Origin: Corallococcus interemptor
GTDB lineage: Bacteria; Myxococcota; Myxococcia; Myxococcales; Myxococcaceae
Assembly (NCBI RefSeq): GCF_003668875.1
Contig: NZ_RAWM01000045.1
Location: 1 to 61,448 of the forward strand
Reading direction: 5' to 3'
Length of the DNA: 61,448 nt
In this document: piece by piece, positions 33,818-44,700 of the stretch
Numbering within the stretch: position 1 is the stretch's first letter
Layout of the letters: every line of letters starts with the position of its first letter
Made by a program: the position numbers and the translations under genes
The notes under the pieces: generated by a model
Databases searched by the model: none
Seen by the model: the letters and a program-made list of their open reading frames with translations, nothing else
What the model was told of the DNA's origin: nothing

Positions 33818-34443
33818 CGCCGCACCTTCATCTTCTCGAGTTCGTACGTCAGCAGGTGTTCCAGCGCCACCACGTGGCGGCGCGCCTCGGCCATGCTCCG
33901 GCCCCAGGTGTAAAGCCCGTGGCCGGCAATGAGATACGCGACCAGGTCCGTGCGCTTCGCGAGCATCGCGGTCACCTTCTCCGCGAGCCGGGGGATGTCC
34001 TGATCATTGGGGAAGATGGGGATGGACACCGCCGTCTCGTGCGTGCGCGTGTCGCCCAGGGCCTTGAGCAGTTCGAAGTCCTGGAGCACCAGCTCGCCTT
34101 CCGGCAGGCGCAGGTTCGACAGGAGCGCGGCCACCACGGAGTGCGTGTGCAGCACGGCCTGCGCCTCCGGGCAGTCCCGGTACAGCTGCAGGTGCAGCGG
34201 CGTCTCCGCGGAGGAGCCCTTGGGCGGCGGCGCGTGGATGTCCGCGACCAGGATGTCCGCCTCCACCAGCTCTCCCTTGTCCACGCCGGAGCGGGTGACG
34301 GCGCAGGTGCGGGCATCCAGCCTGCGAGAGAAGTTGCCGCTGGTGGCGGGCACGAAGTTGCGCACGCTCAGGAAGCGGCCCACTTCGACGATTTCACGGG
34401 CCGCTTCGGACAGGGTCGCGGCGGGGACCGGGTCGACGTTCAT
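33814..34443 (-). CDS. mtnB: Methylthioribulose-1-phosphate dehydratase
   Basis: 209 residues of the class II aldolase-like fold, zinc-dependent. Motifs are FVPATSGNFSRRLD, LHTHSVVAALLS (zinc His pair) and AGHGLYTWG (third His). It dehydrates MTRu-1-phosphate to the diketone used by MtnC. Being near mtnD/mtnC assigns it as the dehydratase, as opposed to the paralogous aldolase at the far end. The start at 34443 (MNVDPV) follows GAGGGATGG. It is the first gene of the operon, downstream of a candidate operator at 34467-34485. Confidence 0.9.
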   Translation of the reverse strand: MNVDPVPAATLSEAAREIVEVGRFLSVRNFVPATSGNFSRRLDARTCAVTRSGVDKGELVEADILVADIHAPPPKGSSAETPLHLQLYRDCPEAQAVLHTHSVVAALLSNLRLPEGELVLQDFELLKALGDTRTHETAVSIPIFPNDQDIPRLAEKVTAMLAKRTDLVAYLIAGHGLYTWGRSMAEARRHVVALEHLLTYELEKMKVRR

Positions 34444-34466
34444 CCATCCCTCGGGGGAGCGTGAGG

Positions 34467-34485
34467 ACGCGATGAAACATCGCGT
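34467..34485 (-). promoter_or_regulatory. Perfect 8-bp inverted repeat upstream of mtnB
   Basis: ACGCGATG (34467-34474) and CATCGCGT (34478-34485) pair perfectly around a 3-base AAA spacer. It lies 24 bases before the mtnB start, just downstream of a plausible minus-strand promoter (TTGCGC, 16 bases, GATTAT). Position fits a repressor operator or a leader hairpin. The regulator is unknown. No SAM riboswitch structure was recognised in the 123-bp region. Confidence 0.4.
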
Positions 34486-34566
34486 TGATGACACGGAGCA
34501 TAATCCGGGGGTCGACGGTAGGCGCAAGGGAACGCGACGCAGGACGTCACACGGTTCCCCGGTGGT

Positions 34567-35379
34567 TCATGTGCCGTCGAGCGCGAACGTGGCCAGCCGC
34601 GCGAACTCCTGCTGACCGTTCCCCTCCAGCACGTCGTTGTGGTGGGCGCCCGGCACGGTCACCACGCGGGCATGCGGGAAGCGCTGGCCCAGCGTGCGGC
34701 CCATGTCCACGGGGACCACCTCGTCCTCTTCGCCGTGGATGATGAGGACGGGGATGGGGATGTCCTTCGCCTTGTCGAGCGACGGGTACCGGTCCCGCAT
34801 CAGCAGCGACGCGGGCAGGAACGGCAGCGTGCGCTGGCCCATGGCGACCATGGACGTGTACGGGGACACCAGCACCATGCGCGCGCCGTAGCCGCGCCGG
34901 GCCATCTCCACCGCGACGCCGGTGCCCAGGCTGCGCCCGCTGAGCACGATGTCCTCCGGCTTCACGCCCTGCTCGCGCAGGAACTGGAGCGCGGCCTCCG
35001 CGGACGCGTACAGCCCCGCCTCCGTCGGGCTGCCCGGCGACGCGCCGTAGCCCGGGTACTCCACCGCGAGGAAGCCCAGCCCCACGTCTCCCAGCGCCTG
35101 GCCAAAGCCCCGCTGCCCCAGCAGCTGCTCGCCGTTGCCGTGGAAGTGCACCACGGTGGGCGCTCCCGGGGGCGCTGGCAGATAGAAGCGGTCCACGTTC
35201 AGGCCGGTGGCCAGCGGCACCACGCCGAAGCCGGGCTGGTCCCGCAGTCTCGCGGGCTCCGTGCGGGGCGCGGGGTAGATGAGCGAGCGCTGCGCGGCGA
35301 AGGCGATGGCGCACAGCGCGAAGTACAGCATGCCAAGGATGAGGACGAAGGCCATGAGGGGGCGACGGACGCGTTGCAC
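34567..35379 (-). CDS. Membrane-anchored alpha/beta hydrolase (BEM46-like)
   Basis: 270 residues. A single N-terminal hydrophobic helix (LMAFVLILGMLYFALCAIAFAA) is followed by a serine hydrolase: oxyanion VVHFHGNGEQ, EYPGYGASPGSPTE, the nucleophile elbow SGRSLGTGVAVEMA, acid IHGEEDEVVP and His in VPGAHHNDVLEG. Faces the periplasm or is inserted at the inner membrane. Substrate not known. It belongs to the BEM46/DUF-type S9/S33 group. It sits upstream of the mtn operon on the same strand, but the inverted repeat and promoter-like spacing suggest separate control. Confidence 0.85.
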   Translation of the reverse strand: MQRVRRPLMAFVLILGMLYFALCAIAFAAQRSLIYPAPRTEPARLRDQPGFGVVPLATGLNVDRFYLPAPPGAPTVVHFHGNGEQLLGQRGFGQALGDVGLGFLAVEYPGYGASPGSPTEAGLYASAEAALQFLREQGVKPEDIVLSGRSLGTGVAVEMARRGYGARMVLVSPYTSMVAMGQRTLPFLPASLLMRDRYPSLDKAKDIPIPVLIIHGEEDEVVPVDMGRTLGQRFPHARVVTVPGAHHNDVLEGNGQQEFARLATFALDGT

Positions 35380-35413
35380 GCCGCCACTCCATCACACCAG
35401 CGCCGCGTCCGCC

Positions 35414-36652
35414 TCAGTGCAGCAGCGCGCCGAAGAGCGACAGGCCCAGGTTCACCGCCGACGCGATGACCAGGCCCGCGCCCACCACGCCCGCCGCCGT
35501 GAGCGCCACGGGGTTGCGGTCCGCGATGCGCAGGCCCTGGTGCAGGGTCTTCTTCAGCATCGTGCGCTGGCACTGCACGTGGATGCGGCCCTCCAGCGCG
35601 GCGTGGAGCTGGCTCACCATGTCGTCCACGGATTCGAAGCGGTCCTTGGGGTCCTTGCTCATCCCCTTCTTCACGAACCACATCAGCTCCGCGGGCACCG
35701 GGCCCTGCGCGCTGTTCTTGTGCATGGACCCCATGTCCAGCGTGCGCGTCTGCACCGCCGTCATGATGTCCGGCACGGACTGGATGCCCTCCAGGTAGTG
35801 CGTCAGCGACAGGAGTTCGTGGAAGAGGACGGACAGGCTGTAGACGTCGCTGCGCGCGTCCATCGTGTCGTGCTCGCCGCGCGCCTGCTCCGGGGACATG
35901 TAGAGCGGCGTGCCCACCACGGAGCCCAGCTCCGTGTGCAGCGGCCGGGCCGAGTGCAGGTCCGTCTGCGCGCCAGCCGGGAGCGCCCTGGACGCGGACG
36001 CACCCACGCGGCGCGCGAGGCCCCAGTCCAGCACCGTCACCTCACCAAAGGGGCCCACCATGATGTTCGCGGGCTTCAGGTCGCGGTGGATGAAGCCCTT
36101 GCCGTGCGCGTACGCCACCGCGTGCAGCACGCCCAGGAAGATCTGCACCCGCACCTGGAACGGATAGCGCACCAGCGCGTCCAGCTCCGATTGGCGCAGC
36201 CGGGCGATGATGGACTCCAGCGTCTCGCCCTTCAGGTGCTTCATCAGGAAGTAGTACCGGCCCTGCTCATCCACGCCCACGTCGTGCACGGGCGCGATGT
36301 TCGGGTGGTCCAGCATGCCCACCGTGCGGATCTCCTCCACGAAGCGCAGCACGCGGTCCAGGTCCGCGCCCGGAGGCAGCCGCTTGAGCGCGACCTCCCG
36401 CTCGATGTCGTGGTCGCGGATGAGCACCACCTCACCCATGCCGCCCTGCCCCAGCGGGCGGACCTCCTCGAAGCGCTCGCGCTGGAGCGGAATCACGCTG
36501 GGCTGCTGGCCCTTCCACTCCACGCGCGGCAGCACCGTGTTGCGCCGCTGGGTCGTGGCGCCACCGGGCGCGAGCGTGGGCGCCAGTTGCTGCGCCCCCG
36601 AGTTCGGAGAAATGAGCGTGTTTTCCAGGCCGGCCGCGAGCGATTGACTCAT
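35414..36652 (-). CDS. Hanks-type Ser/Thr protein kinase with C-terminal membrane helix
   Basis: 412 residues. A 55-residue Pro/Thr/Gln-rich leader precedes the kinase: GQGGMGEVV loop, ALKRLPPG (Lys), HRDLKPANIMVG (catalytic loop), DWGL in place of DFG, and GTPLYMSPEQARG. A C-terminal segment (AAGVVGAGLVIASAVNLGLSLFGALL) likely anchors it in the membrane; there is no large extracytoplasmic sensor. The DWG for DFG exchange occurs in some active kinases. It phosphorylates Ser/Thr, and its partners could include the FHA protein here. Start at 36652 gives a leader rich in Thr; the frame upstream is low-quality. Confidence 0.88.
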   Translation of the reverse strand: MSQSLAAGLENTLISPNSGAQQLAPTLAPGGATTQRRNTVLPRVEWKGQQPSVIPLQRERFEEVRPLGQGGMGEVVLIRDHDIEREVALKRLPPGADLDRVLRFVEEIRTVGMLDHPNIAPVHDVGVDEQGRYYFLMKHLKGETLESIIARLRQSELDALVRYPFQVRVQIFLGVLHAVAYAHGKGFIHRDLKPANIMVGPFGEVTVLDWGLARRVGASASRALPAGAQTDLHSARPLHTELGSVVGTPLYMSPEQARGEHDTMDARSDVYSLSVLFHELLSLTHYLEGIQSVPDIMTAVQTRTLDMGSMHKNSAQGPVPAELMWFVKKGMSKDPKDRFESVDDMVSQLHAALEGRIHVQCQRTMLKKTLHQGLRIADRNPVALTAAGVVGAGLVIASAVNLGLSLFGALLH

Positions 36653-36750
36653 GGGACGCCAGGAATAGCAGGCACTCCCCGCGCGCGCCCACTTACGCGC
36701 AGTCCTTGACGCAACCGCGCGAAACCACTGGGCCGGCAGGCGACCAGGCG

Positions 36751-37356
36751 TCACCCCTCGGGGGTGAAGGGCACATCCAGCACCGGCAATTTCGTAGCGC
36801 CGGGCAGGTCGTAATGCCACCACTCCATCCGGTTGCGCTTGAAGCCGGCGCCCTCCATGGCCTTGCGCAGCACCTCCCGGTGCTCACGCGAGGCGGGGGT
36901 GCCGCCGGTGTAGCCGTGGTGCGCCTTGGAGGTGAAGTCGTCGAAGGGGGTGGGCATCTCCACCTCCGCCCCGTCCTTCGTCACCAGGGTCAGGTCCACC
37001 GCCCCGCCCCGGTTGTGGTTGGAGCCCTTGCGCGGGTCCGCCACGTAGCCGGGCTTGGGCAATATCTTCCACATCTCGTACTGCACCGCGCGAGGGCGGT
37101 AGCAGTCGTAGACCTTCAGCCGGTAGCCCTGGGGGCGCAGCACGTCCGCGGCCTGCTTCAGGCGCTTCACCGAGTCCGGCAACAACAGACACCGCGCGCC
37201 GTCCGGGTACACCTGCCGCTTGAGGAAGTTGTCCTTCGTCGCGTAGCGCAGGTCCAGCACCAGGTCCGGGATGACGGTGGTGGCGTCCACCAGCTCGGCC
37301 TTCGGCGCGCCTCCGAGCAGTGCCAGGGTCAGCGTGAGGCCCGCGGCCGGGAGCAT
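36751..37356 (-). CDS. VanX-type D-alanyl-D-alanine dipeptidase
   Basis: 201 residues with a short signal-like N-terminus (LTLTLALLGGAPKA). Motifs are YDCYRPRAVQYEMWK (catalytic Arg), SNHNRGGAVDLTL (S-x-H-x-x-G-x-A-x-D zinc motif) and EWWHYDLPG (E-x-W-H). It hydrolyses D-Ala-D-Ala. In glycopeptide-resistance clusters this lowers vancomycin targets, but here no vanA/vanH partners are nearby, so a role in recycling wall dipeptides or degrading prey peptidoglycan is more likely. The ATG overlaps the queC stop by one base (TGATG), indicating coupling. Confidence 0.88.
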   Translation of the reverse strand: MLPAAGLTLTLALLGGAPKAELVDATTVIPDLVLDLRYATKDNFLKRQVYPDGARCLLLPDSVKRLKQAADVLRPQGYRLKVYDCYRPRAVQYEMWKILPKPGYVADPRKGSNHNRGGAVDLTLVTKDGAEVEMPTPFDDFTSKAHHGYTGGTPASREHREVLRKAMEGAGFKRNRMEWWHYDLPGATKLPVLDVPFTPEG

Positions 37357-38051
37357 CAGCGCACCCCGTTCGTGTACACGGTGGGGTCCGGCACGCCCGC
37401 CTCCTGGAAGCCCTTCGCACGCAGGAGGCAGCTGTCGCAGCGGCCACACGCGCGGCCCTGGGCGTCCGGGTCGTAGCAGGAGTGCGTCATCCCGTAGTCC
37501 ACGCCCAGCTTCACGCCGGCCTGGATGATCTGCGCCTTGGTGAGGCCGGACAGCGGCGCGTGCACCTTGAAGGTCGCGCCCTCCACGCCCGCCTTGGTGG
37601 CCAGCTGGGCCATGGCCTCGAAGGAGCGGATGAACTCCGGGCGGCAGTCCGGGTAGCCGCTGTAGTCCACCGCGTTGACGCCGATGTACAGGTCCGTGGC
37701 GCCCACCACCTCCGCCAGCCCCAGCGCCATGGAGAGGAACAGCGCGTTGCGCGCGGGCACGTAGGTGACGGGGACGTCGTGGGACATGGCGTCCTCGGTG
37801 CGGTCCTTGGGCACCGGGATGTCATCCGTGAGGGCGGAGCCGCCCACCTGCCTCAAGTCCACCGTCACCACGCGCACGTCGCGCACGCCCATGGTGGTGG
37901 CGACCTTCCTGGCCCGCTCCAGTTCCACCAAGTGGCGCTGTCCGTAGGCGATGGACAGGCACACCGGCTCGAAGCCGTCCGCCTTCGCCATCGCCAGGCA
38001 CGTCGTTGAGTCCAGGCCTCCGGACAGGAGCACCACCGCACGCTTCGCCAT
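37356..38051 (-). CDS. queC: 7-cyano-7-deazaguanine synthase
   Basis: 231 residues. Makes preQ0 from 7-carboxy-7-deazaguanine with ATP and ammonia for queuosine or 7-deazaguanine DNA synthesis. The PP-loop is [15 protein letters not shown], and the zinc site is [18 protein letters not shown] (four Cys). GGAGG stands 7 bases before the ATG. The other que genes are not in the window. Its stop overlaps vanX-like translation start (TGATG). Confidence 0.95.
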   Translation of the reverse strand: MAKRAVVLLSGGLDSTTCLAMAKADGFEPVCLSIAYGQRHLVELERARKVATTMGVRDVRVVTVDLRQVGGSALTDDIPVPKDRTEDAMSHDVPVTYVPARNALFLSMALGLAEVVGATDLYIGVNAVDYSGYPDCRPEFIRSFEAMAQLATKAGVEGATFKVHAPLSGLTKAQIIQAGVKLGVDYGMTHSCYDPDAQGRACGRCDSCLLRAKGFQEAGVPDPTVYTNGVR

Positions 38052-38109
38052 TCCATCCTCCACTTCGGGGCGGCGCACGTTACACGACGGAAGCCAGGCC
38101 CCGGGTGTT

Positions 38110-38724
38110 TCAGTCGATGCGGTCGCCGCTCACCGTGTACACGGTGGTGCAGGTGGACGGGTTGCATTTACAGCTCGCGCTCCCGCTCTTGCTGGGCAGG
38201 AAGACGTCCGTGAGCGTGCCGCACGCGAGCGACACGTCGTAGCCGTTCTCCGTGGGCGCGGGGATGTCCCCCTCCGGCACGCCGCCGTCCAGGCGCTTGC
38301 AGTCGCGGGCCACGTTGCGCGCCTGGCTGTCGCTCAGGAGCATGACGTTCATGGCCTCCTCGATTTCGGAGTCCTCGCAGCCGGTGCCGCACGAGTCGCG
38401 GCGCGCGATGGCGCGGTGGGTGGAGGACACGCTCTGGCCGGTGTAGCCGGCGTCGCGGGAGAAGCCCTGCACGGTGAAGAAGCCCGTGCCCGCGTCGGTG
38501 TCGCGGGAGAAGGTGCCCTCGAAGAAGAAGCTGCCCGCGTCGTCCAGCTGCGCGAAGTCCCGCGAGCCCGCGTCGCACGTGGTGCGCGCCGCGTCCAGCT
38601 TCGCCTGGAAGCGGAACGTCCCCATCACCTGGTTGCCCGGGTAGACAGGGTCGGAGAAACAGCCCACCGCCACGGCCACGGCCGCCGCGGGGAAGAGCGC
38701 CACTGCCAGTCGCTTCAGGTGCAT
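38110..38724 (-). CDS. Cys-rich lipoprotein of unknown function
   Basis: 204 residues with lipobox VAVGCFSD. The mature part contains about ten Cys, including GCED and the tail [10 protein letters not shown], so disulfides are likely. The middle is beta-rich ([37 protein letters not shown]). No named family. It ends 58 bases upstream of the queC start and lies 13 bases downstream of the giant TPR gene, so it may be co-transcribed with that gene. Confidence 0.75.
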   Translation of the reverse strand: MHLKRLAVALFPAAAVAVAVGCFSDPVYPGNQVMGTFRFQAKLDAARTTCDAGSRDFAQLDDAGSFFFEGTFSRDTDAGTGFFTVQGFSRDAGYTGQSVSSTHRAIARRDSCGTGCEDSEIEEAMNVMLLSDSQARNVARDCKRLDGGVPEGDIPAPTENGYDVSLACGTLTDVFLPSKSGSASCKCNPSTCTTVYTVSGDRID

Positions 38725-38737
38725 GACGCGCCCCAGG

Positions 38738-41700
38738 TTAGGCGTCCAGCGAAGCCAGGGCCAGTTGGCGGAAGGCCTCGCTGCGGGAGAGCACCGCGCC
38801 CACATCCACGCCCGCCGGGTCACCGCCGCGCACGTCCGAGTCCAGCCGCGCCAGCACGCGCCCCGCCGCCAGCGACGCGGGCATCGCGCGCCAGGCCGCC
38901 ACCGCCGCGTCCTCCCACGCCAGCACCGCGCCGGGACGGGTGAGCTCCACGCCTTCCGAGCCCAGCGCCAGCGCCAGCGCGCACAGCCAGCCCAGCTCCA
39001 CCGCGCCGAAGCAGCCGAGCGCGCCCGCGCCCAGCACCAGCGCGTCCGGCGACGTGAGGTACGCCTCCACGCCGCCACGCGGATCCACGGACACGCGCAC
39101 GGCTTCGGCCCCCAGCGCTTCGAGCACCGGCTTCAGCGCGACGTGCAGCCGCGCGAGGCTGGCTTCCGACACCGGCACCAGACCGTCCGGCTCCGGGTGC
39201 TGGAAGTCCTGCTCGGGACGCGCGAGCTTGGAGACAGGAGCGCGCGGCGCGGGGGCGTCGCTGCCCACGAGCGCGGCGCCGATGCCATCCGTGCGCTCCG
39301 CCTCCGGACGTCCCAGGGCGTGCAGCGCCTCCGCGTAGAGCGTCCAGCCGTCCACGTCCGGCCACTTCTCACGCAGGAGCGCGGGCCAGAAGCGCACCGC
39401 GAGCACCGCGCCGTCCGGCGTCGGAGAGAAGCGCTCGGTCACCCAGCGCGTCAGCGCGGGCGTCAGCTGCTGCGCGTCCGCGAGCCGCTCCGCCAGGCGC
39501 ACCGCCGGGCCCACGAGCTGCGCGTCCAGGTAGCCGCGCAGGATGACCTCCAGCTCGGCCGGGTCCTGCGTCAGGCGCTCGCGCAGCCGCAGCGCTTCGC
39601 CCACCAGGCCGCGCGCTTCCGCGAGCTTCACGCGGCGGGACAGACGCTCGTCCGTGTCCGGCAGCTGCTCCAGCTGCGTGGCCGCTTCGGCCCAGCGCTG
39701 CTGCGCTTCGTAGGCGTCCGCCAGACGCTCGCGGTACGGCGCCCACGCGTCCGCGCCCGCGAGCTTCGCGAGGGTGTCCGCCAGCGTGAGGAACACCGTG
39801 GACTCGCGCGCCTCGTCCACCAGCGCGAGCAGCGCGTGCACGGCGGCCAGGCTGTCCGCGTCGTCGGCGAGGGCTGCCTCGAAGGCCTCGCGCGCCTCGG
39901 CGGGCTGGGCCAGCGGGCCTTGCAGCAGCTCACCGCGCTCCAGGTGCAGCAGCGCGCGCGCCTTCGCGTCCTGGGTGTCCTGGGCGATGAGCGCCAGCGT
40001 GCGCTCGGCGGACTCCAGGCGGCCCAGCTCGCGCTCCAGGGTGTAGCGCTCGCGCAGCAGCTCCTCGCGGCGCGCGGGCCAGCCGTCCGCGGCGAAGGCC
40101 AGGGACTCCAGCCGCGCGGGCTCCGGCAGCGCGCGCACCTGGGTGAGGACCGCTTCGGCCAGGGACTCCGGCTCCAGGCCCAGCTCCGGCAACAGGAGCA
40201 TCAGGCGCGCGGCGAGGCCGGGCTCCCCGGTCAGCTCCGCCAGGGCCCGCAGGCGCGAGAGCACCGGCGCGGGACGCGCGCGCAGCACCTCGTCGCGCAG
40301 CGCCACGGCGAAGGCGGTGTCGCGCTCGTGGGACAGGGCCGCCAGCTCCAGCAGGCCTTCCCACTCCGCGTCCTCGCGCAGCCCGTCCGCCAGCGCGGCG
40401 GCGTGGGCGGGGTCCGCGTCCGGCATCGCGCACAGCGCCCAGAGGGCCACGCGCGTGCGGGGCACGTCGCCCGCCTGCGCGGCCATGGCCAGCGCGTCGG
40501 TGTATTCGCCCGCGGCCATGGCGGGCGCGAAGCCCACGTCCAGCGCGCGCGCGAAGGCGCCCAGGCGGGCGAAGCGCTCGGCCAGCTCCGACGCGGACAG
40601 CATCTCCGGTGCGTCGGTGGCGATGCGCTCGACGACCTCCAGCGCCTCGCCCATCTCTCCGGCCTTCTCCCACAGGCCGGCGGCCTCCAGCAGCAGCGGC
40701 GGACGCTCTTCCGGCGCGGCGAGCCGGGCCGCCTGGAGCAGCGCACGGGCCGCGCGGGGCGCGTCTCCGGACGCACGGTGCAGGTGCGCGACGAGCAGCG
40801 CGGCGCGCAGATCCGGCTCCGTGGCGACGGCGGACTTCGCGGCCTTCAGCGCGTCTTCCAGCAGGCCGGCCTTCTCGAAGGCGCGCGCGGCGGCCACCAG
40901 CAGGGACACGCGCTGTTCGCCCGACGCGAGCTCCGCGCGGGCCACACGGACCTCCGCGCGGCGCGCGTGCGCGTCACCGAGCAGTGGCTCCAGGGCCTCC
41001 AGCGCGTCGGCGTAGCCAGCACCGGAAGCGCCCCGCGCCACCACGGCCTCCAACGCGTCGCGCGCGGCGTCCTCGCGGCCCGCGTCCTTCGCCAGCGCCG
41101 CGCACTCCAGCCGGAGGACGGCGGACTCGTCCGCGTCGTCCGTGAGCGGAATCAGCCGCTCCAGCGCGGCGAGCAGCTCCGTGGACTCCTTGCGCGCGCG
41201 CAGGCCGTCCACCAGCGCGCGCAGGGCGGCCGGGTTCTCAGGATCCGCTTCCGCCGCGCGGCGCGTGAGGGCCCACGCCGTGTCCGCGTCCGACAGCGAC
41301 TCGTTCGCCACGGATGCGGCGGCGAGCAGCAGCTCCGCGGCGCGCGAGCCTCCCGCGGCCTCCGCGCCCGCTTCGTAGATGCCCAGCAGGTCGCCGTGGC
41401 GGCCCAGGGCGCGCAGGCCCTCCACCGCACGGTCGATGACGCCCGCGTCCGCCGGGCGCAGCCGGGCCAGCGGAACCAGCGCGTCGATGGCCTCGCGCGG
41501 ATCATCGAAGAGGTCGGCCGCGCGGCGCAGCAGCACCTCTTCCGTCGCCGCGTCCTGGGCCCTGCGCGCCAGCTGCAACGACGCCCGGTACAGGCCAGGG
41601 CCGTTGCCCGTGCGCGAGTGCACCTCCGCGAGCAGCGACAGCGCCTCACCGCCGCGCGCGCCCTCTGGCTCCAGCGACACCACGGCTTCAAAGGCATCCG

Positions 41701-44700
41701 CCGCGTCGTGGAACGCGCCCGACGCGAGCGACGCATGGCCCAAACGCAGCCACGTGCGCACGCGCACCGGCACCGGCAGCGAGTCACCGCCCAGCGCCAG
41801 CACCCGGCGGTCGTACGGCTGCGCGGCGGCGGGGCCTCCGCCCTGGGCGGCCAGCTCCGCGCGTGCGCAGAGCGCATCCACGTCGCCGCCCGCGCGGCCC
41901 AGGTAGTCGTCGAAGGCCTCGGCGGCCTTGAGCGCTTCGCCCGCGTCCAGCAGGCGCTGGGCCCGCTCACGCAGCAGGGGCAGCGCTTCGTCGGGGGTCA
42001 CCGCCTCCGCGCGCTGACCCAGCAGGTCCGCCAGCCGGCGCACGTCTCCGGCGGCGCGCTCGCGCACGTGCTGGAAGGCCTCCGCGTTGGCGGGGTCCAG
42101 CTCGAAGGCGCGGTCCTCGCAGAGGATGGCGCGCTCGCGGGCGCCCTCTTCGCGGAAGGCGTTCGCGGCGGCCAGGTAGCTCGCGGCGGCCTCGGCGGGC
42201 GTCTGGCGCTCGGCGCGGCGGAGCATCAGCTCGGCCAGGGCCTGGCGCTCGCCGCTCTCCTCCAGGAAGGCGCGGTGGCGCGTGAAGACGGGCTCGCGGA
42301 AGGGGTCCGCCTCCAACAGGATGGCGTCGAACTCCGCGGCGTCCGCGGGGCGGCGCACCTGGTGCAGCAGCTCCGCGGCCTGCGCGGTCAGGTTGAGGTC
42401 GTCCGGCTTCGCGGCGCGCGCGGCGATGAGCGCGGCGGCGGCGGCCTCCGGCTTGTTCGCGCGGTCGCGGTAGAGGACCGCGGCCTGGTACAGCAGCGCC
42501 GCGTGACGGTCGGCGTCGAGCTCCGACTCCGCGCACTCCTCGTACCAGGCGGCCAGCTCCGCGAGCCGGCCGTCGCGCTCCAGCAGCTCCGCGAGCAGGT
42601 CCTCGGCTTCCTTCAGCCAGCGGTCCTGACGCAGGGCCTGGCGCAGGAAGCCCTCTGCCTTCGGCGCGTCCGCGAGCTCGCCCAGGTGCAGGCGGGCCAG
42701 GCGCAGCAGCACCGCCGCGCCCTCGCGCGTGCCCGTCATCCGGGGCAGCCCGCGCTCCCACCACCGGGCCTCGGCGGCAGCGTCGTCGCGGCGCTCGGCC
42801 AGGGCCGCGCCCATGCGGGCGGTGTCCAGCTCCGCGGCCAATCCGAAGGCGCGCTCCAGCGAGGCCTCCGCCGCGTTCAGGTCCAGCTTCACGTCGCGCA
42901 GCAGCTCCGCGCGGCGGCGCTCGCACGCGGCGGCCTCGGCGTTGCGCTCCTCGTCGGCGAGCAGGTCCCGCGCGTTCGCGAGCGCCCGCAGCGCTTCGTC
43001 CGCGCGGCCCAGCGACTCCGCGAGCCGGGACTCTTCGTCCCAGGCCGCGAGCGCGGCGTCCACGTCTCCCGCTTCGAGGCTGAGCGCGGCCACCGGCTGG
43101 AGCTCCGCCAGCAGCTCCGACGTGCGGCCCGTCTCACGGTAGAGGGCGACGAGCCGGCGGCGCAGCGGCAGGGGCTCCTTCGCCATCTGCGCCGCGTGCG
43201 ACAGGAGCGACGCGGCGATGGCCGCGTCCGCCAGCGCCTCGCGCGCCCGCTCCGCCAGCGACACCAGCCGCGCGACGGTGTCCTCGGACGGCGCCAGCAC
43301 GCGCGCGTGGGCGACGCGCACCTCGAAGGCACCGCGCGGATCATCGCGCTCCAGCAGCGCGGACAGCCGCTCCACGGCGCGCTCGCACAGCGGACGCTGC
43401 GTGAGCAGGTACCGGTACGCGGCCACCGCGCGCTTCACGTCGCCGGACTGTTCGGCCAGGTCGCCCAGGCGCAGGCTGGTGGCCTCCGCCGCTTCCGGGG
43501 CCGCGCGGAAGTCCGCCGCCTGGACCAGGGCCTCCTGCAACGGCAGGGCTTCGCGCACCGCGCCGCGCAGGTAGAGCAGGTCCGCCAGCGTGGCCAGGTC
43601 CTCGCCCTTCGCGGGCACGCGCTGATGCGCGCGACGCGCCAGGGCCAGCGCCCGGTCCAGCTCCTGGGCCTGCCGCGCGTAGGTGACACCCTCGCGCAGC
43701 AATGCAGCGGCCTCGGCGGCGTCGGCGTCCTCCGCCGCGGCCTCCAGCAGGCCCGCGGCCTCCAGCAGCTCGCCACGGTCAGCGACCAGCGACACCAGCC
43801 GGCGGCGCACCGACGCGTCCGCGGGGGTCAGCCGCAGCGCCTGTCGCAGCGCGGCCTCGGCGGGCGCGCCCTGCCCCAACCGGTCGAGGTAGAGGCTCGC
43901 GAGTTCCGAGTAGAGCGACGCGGCGGCGGCGGGCTGCGCGTGGGGCGCCTCGGCGGCGAGCAACTCCGCGAGCCGGGCCCAGTCCTCCAGGTCGCGCAGC
44001 ACGCGCTGCAACGCGAGCGTCGCTTCCTCGTGGCGCGGCGCCAGGGAGAGCGCGGCCTCCAGGTCGCTCGCGGCGGCCTCGCGGTCCTCCTGCCCTTCGA
44101 GCAGCGTGGCGCGCATGAGCAGCGCTTCCACGCGGCGGGCGGTGGGCCCCTGGCGCGCGGCCTCGGCCAGCGCGGCGGCTTCGTCGGCGGGCTTGCCGTC
44201 GCGGCGGGCCAGCTCCGCGAGCTGGAAGAAGGCATCGCACCGCGCGTCGGCGGGCAGCTCCAGCGCGATGGCGGCACGCAGCGCATCCCCGGCGGAGGCG
44301 CGCTCGTCCTTCTCCAGCAGCACGGTTGCCAGGGCCAGCAGCCGCTCCCGGGCGCGGGCGCCCAGGGTGGCATCGGCGGCCACGGCGCGGCGCCACGCAT
44401 CCAGCTCGGCGGGCGCATCCGACGCCTCGCGCGCCAGCTCCGCCAGCATCAGGAGCAGCGGCGCGGGACGGCGCGACAGCTTCGCGGCCTGGGCGCAGTC
44501 ATCGCGCGCGGGCCCCATACGGCCGGCGCTCCGGTGCAGCGTGGCCCGGCGCGCGAGCAGCTCGGCGCGAGCCTCACCCGACGCGGCGGACACCAGCGTG
44601 CCCAGCAGCTCCAGCCGTTCGGACTCTTCTTCCGGCGTGCCCGTGCCGGGCGGAGGCAGCAGGTCCAGCAGCGCCTGCGCCGCCCACGCGTCCTGCGGCT

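Noticed and set aside
36751-37356. Vancomycin-resistance cluster
   Set aside because: VanX-like protein is present, but vanA-, vanH- and vanRS-like genes are absent; queC is the partner.
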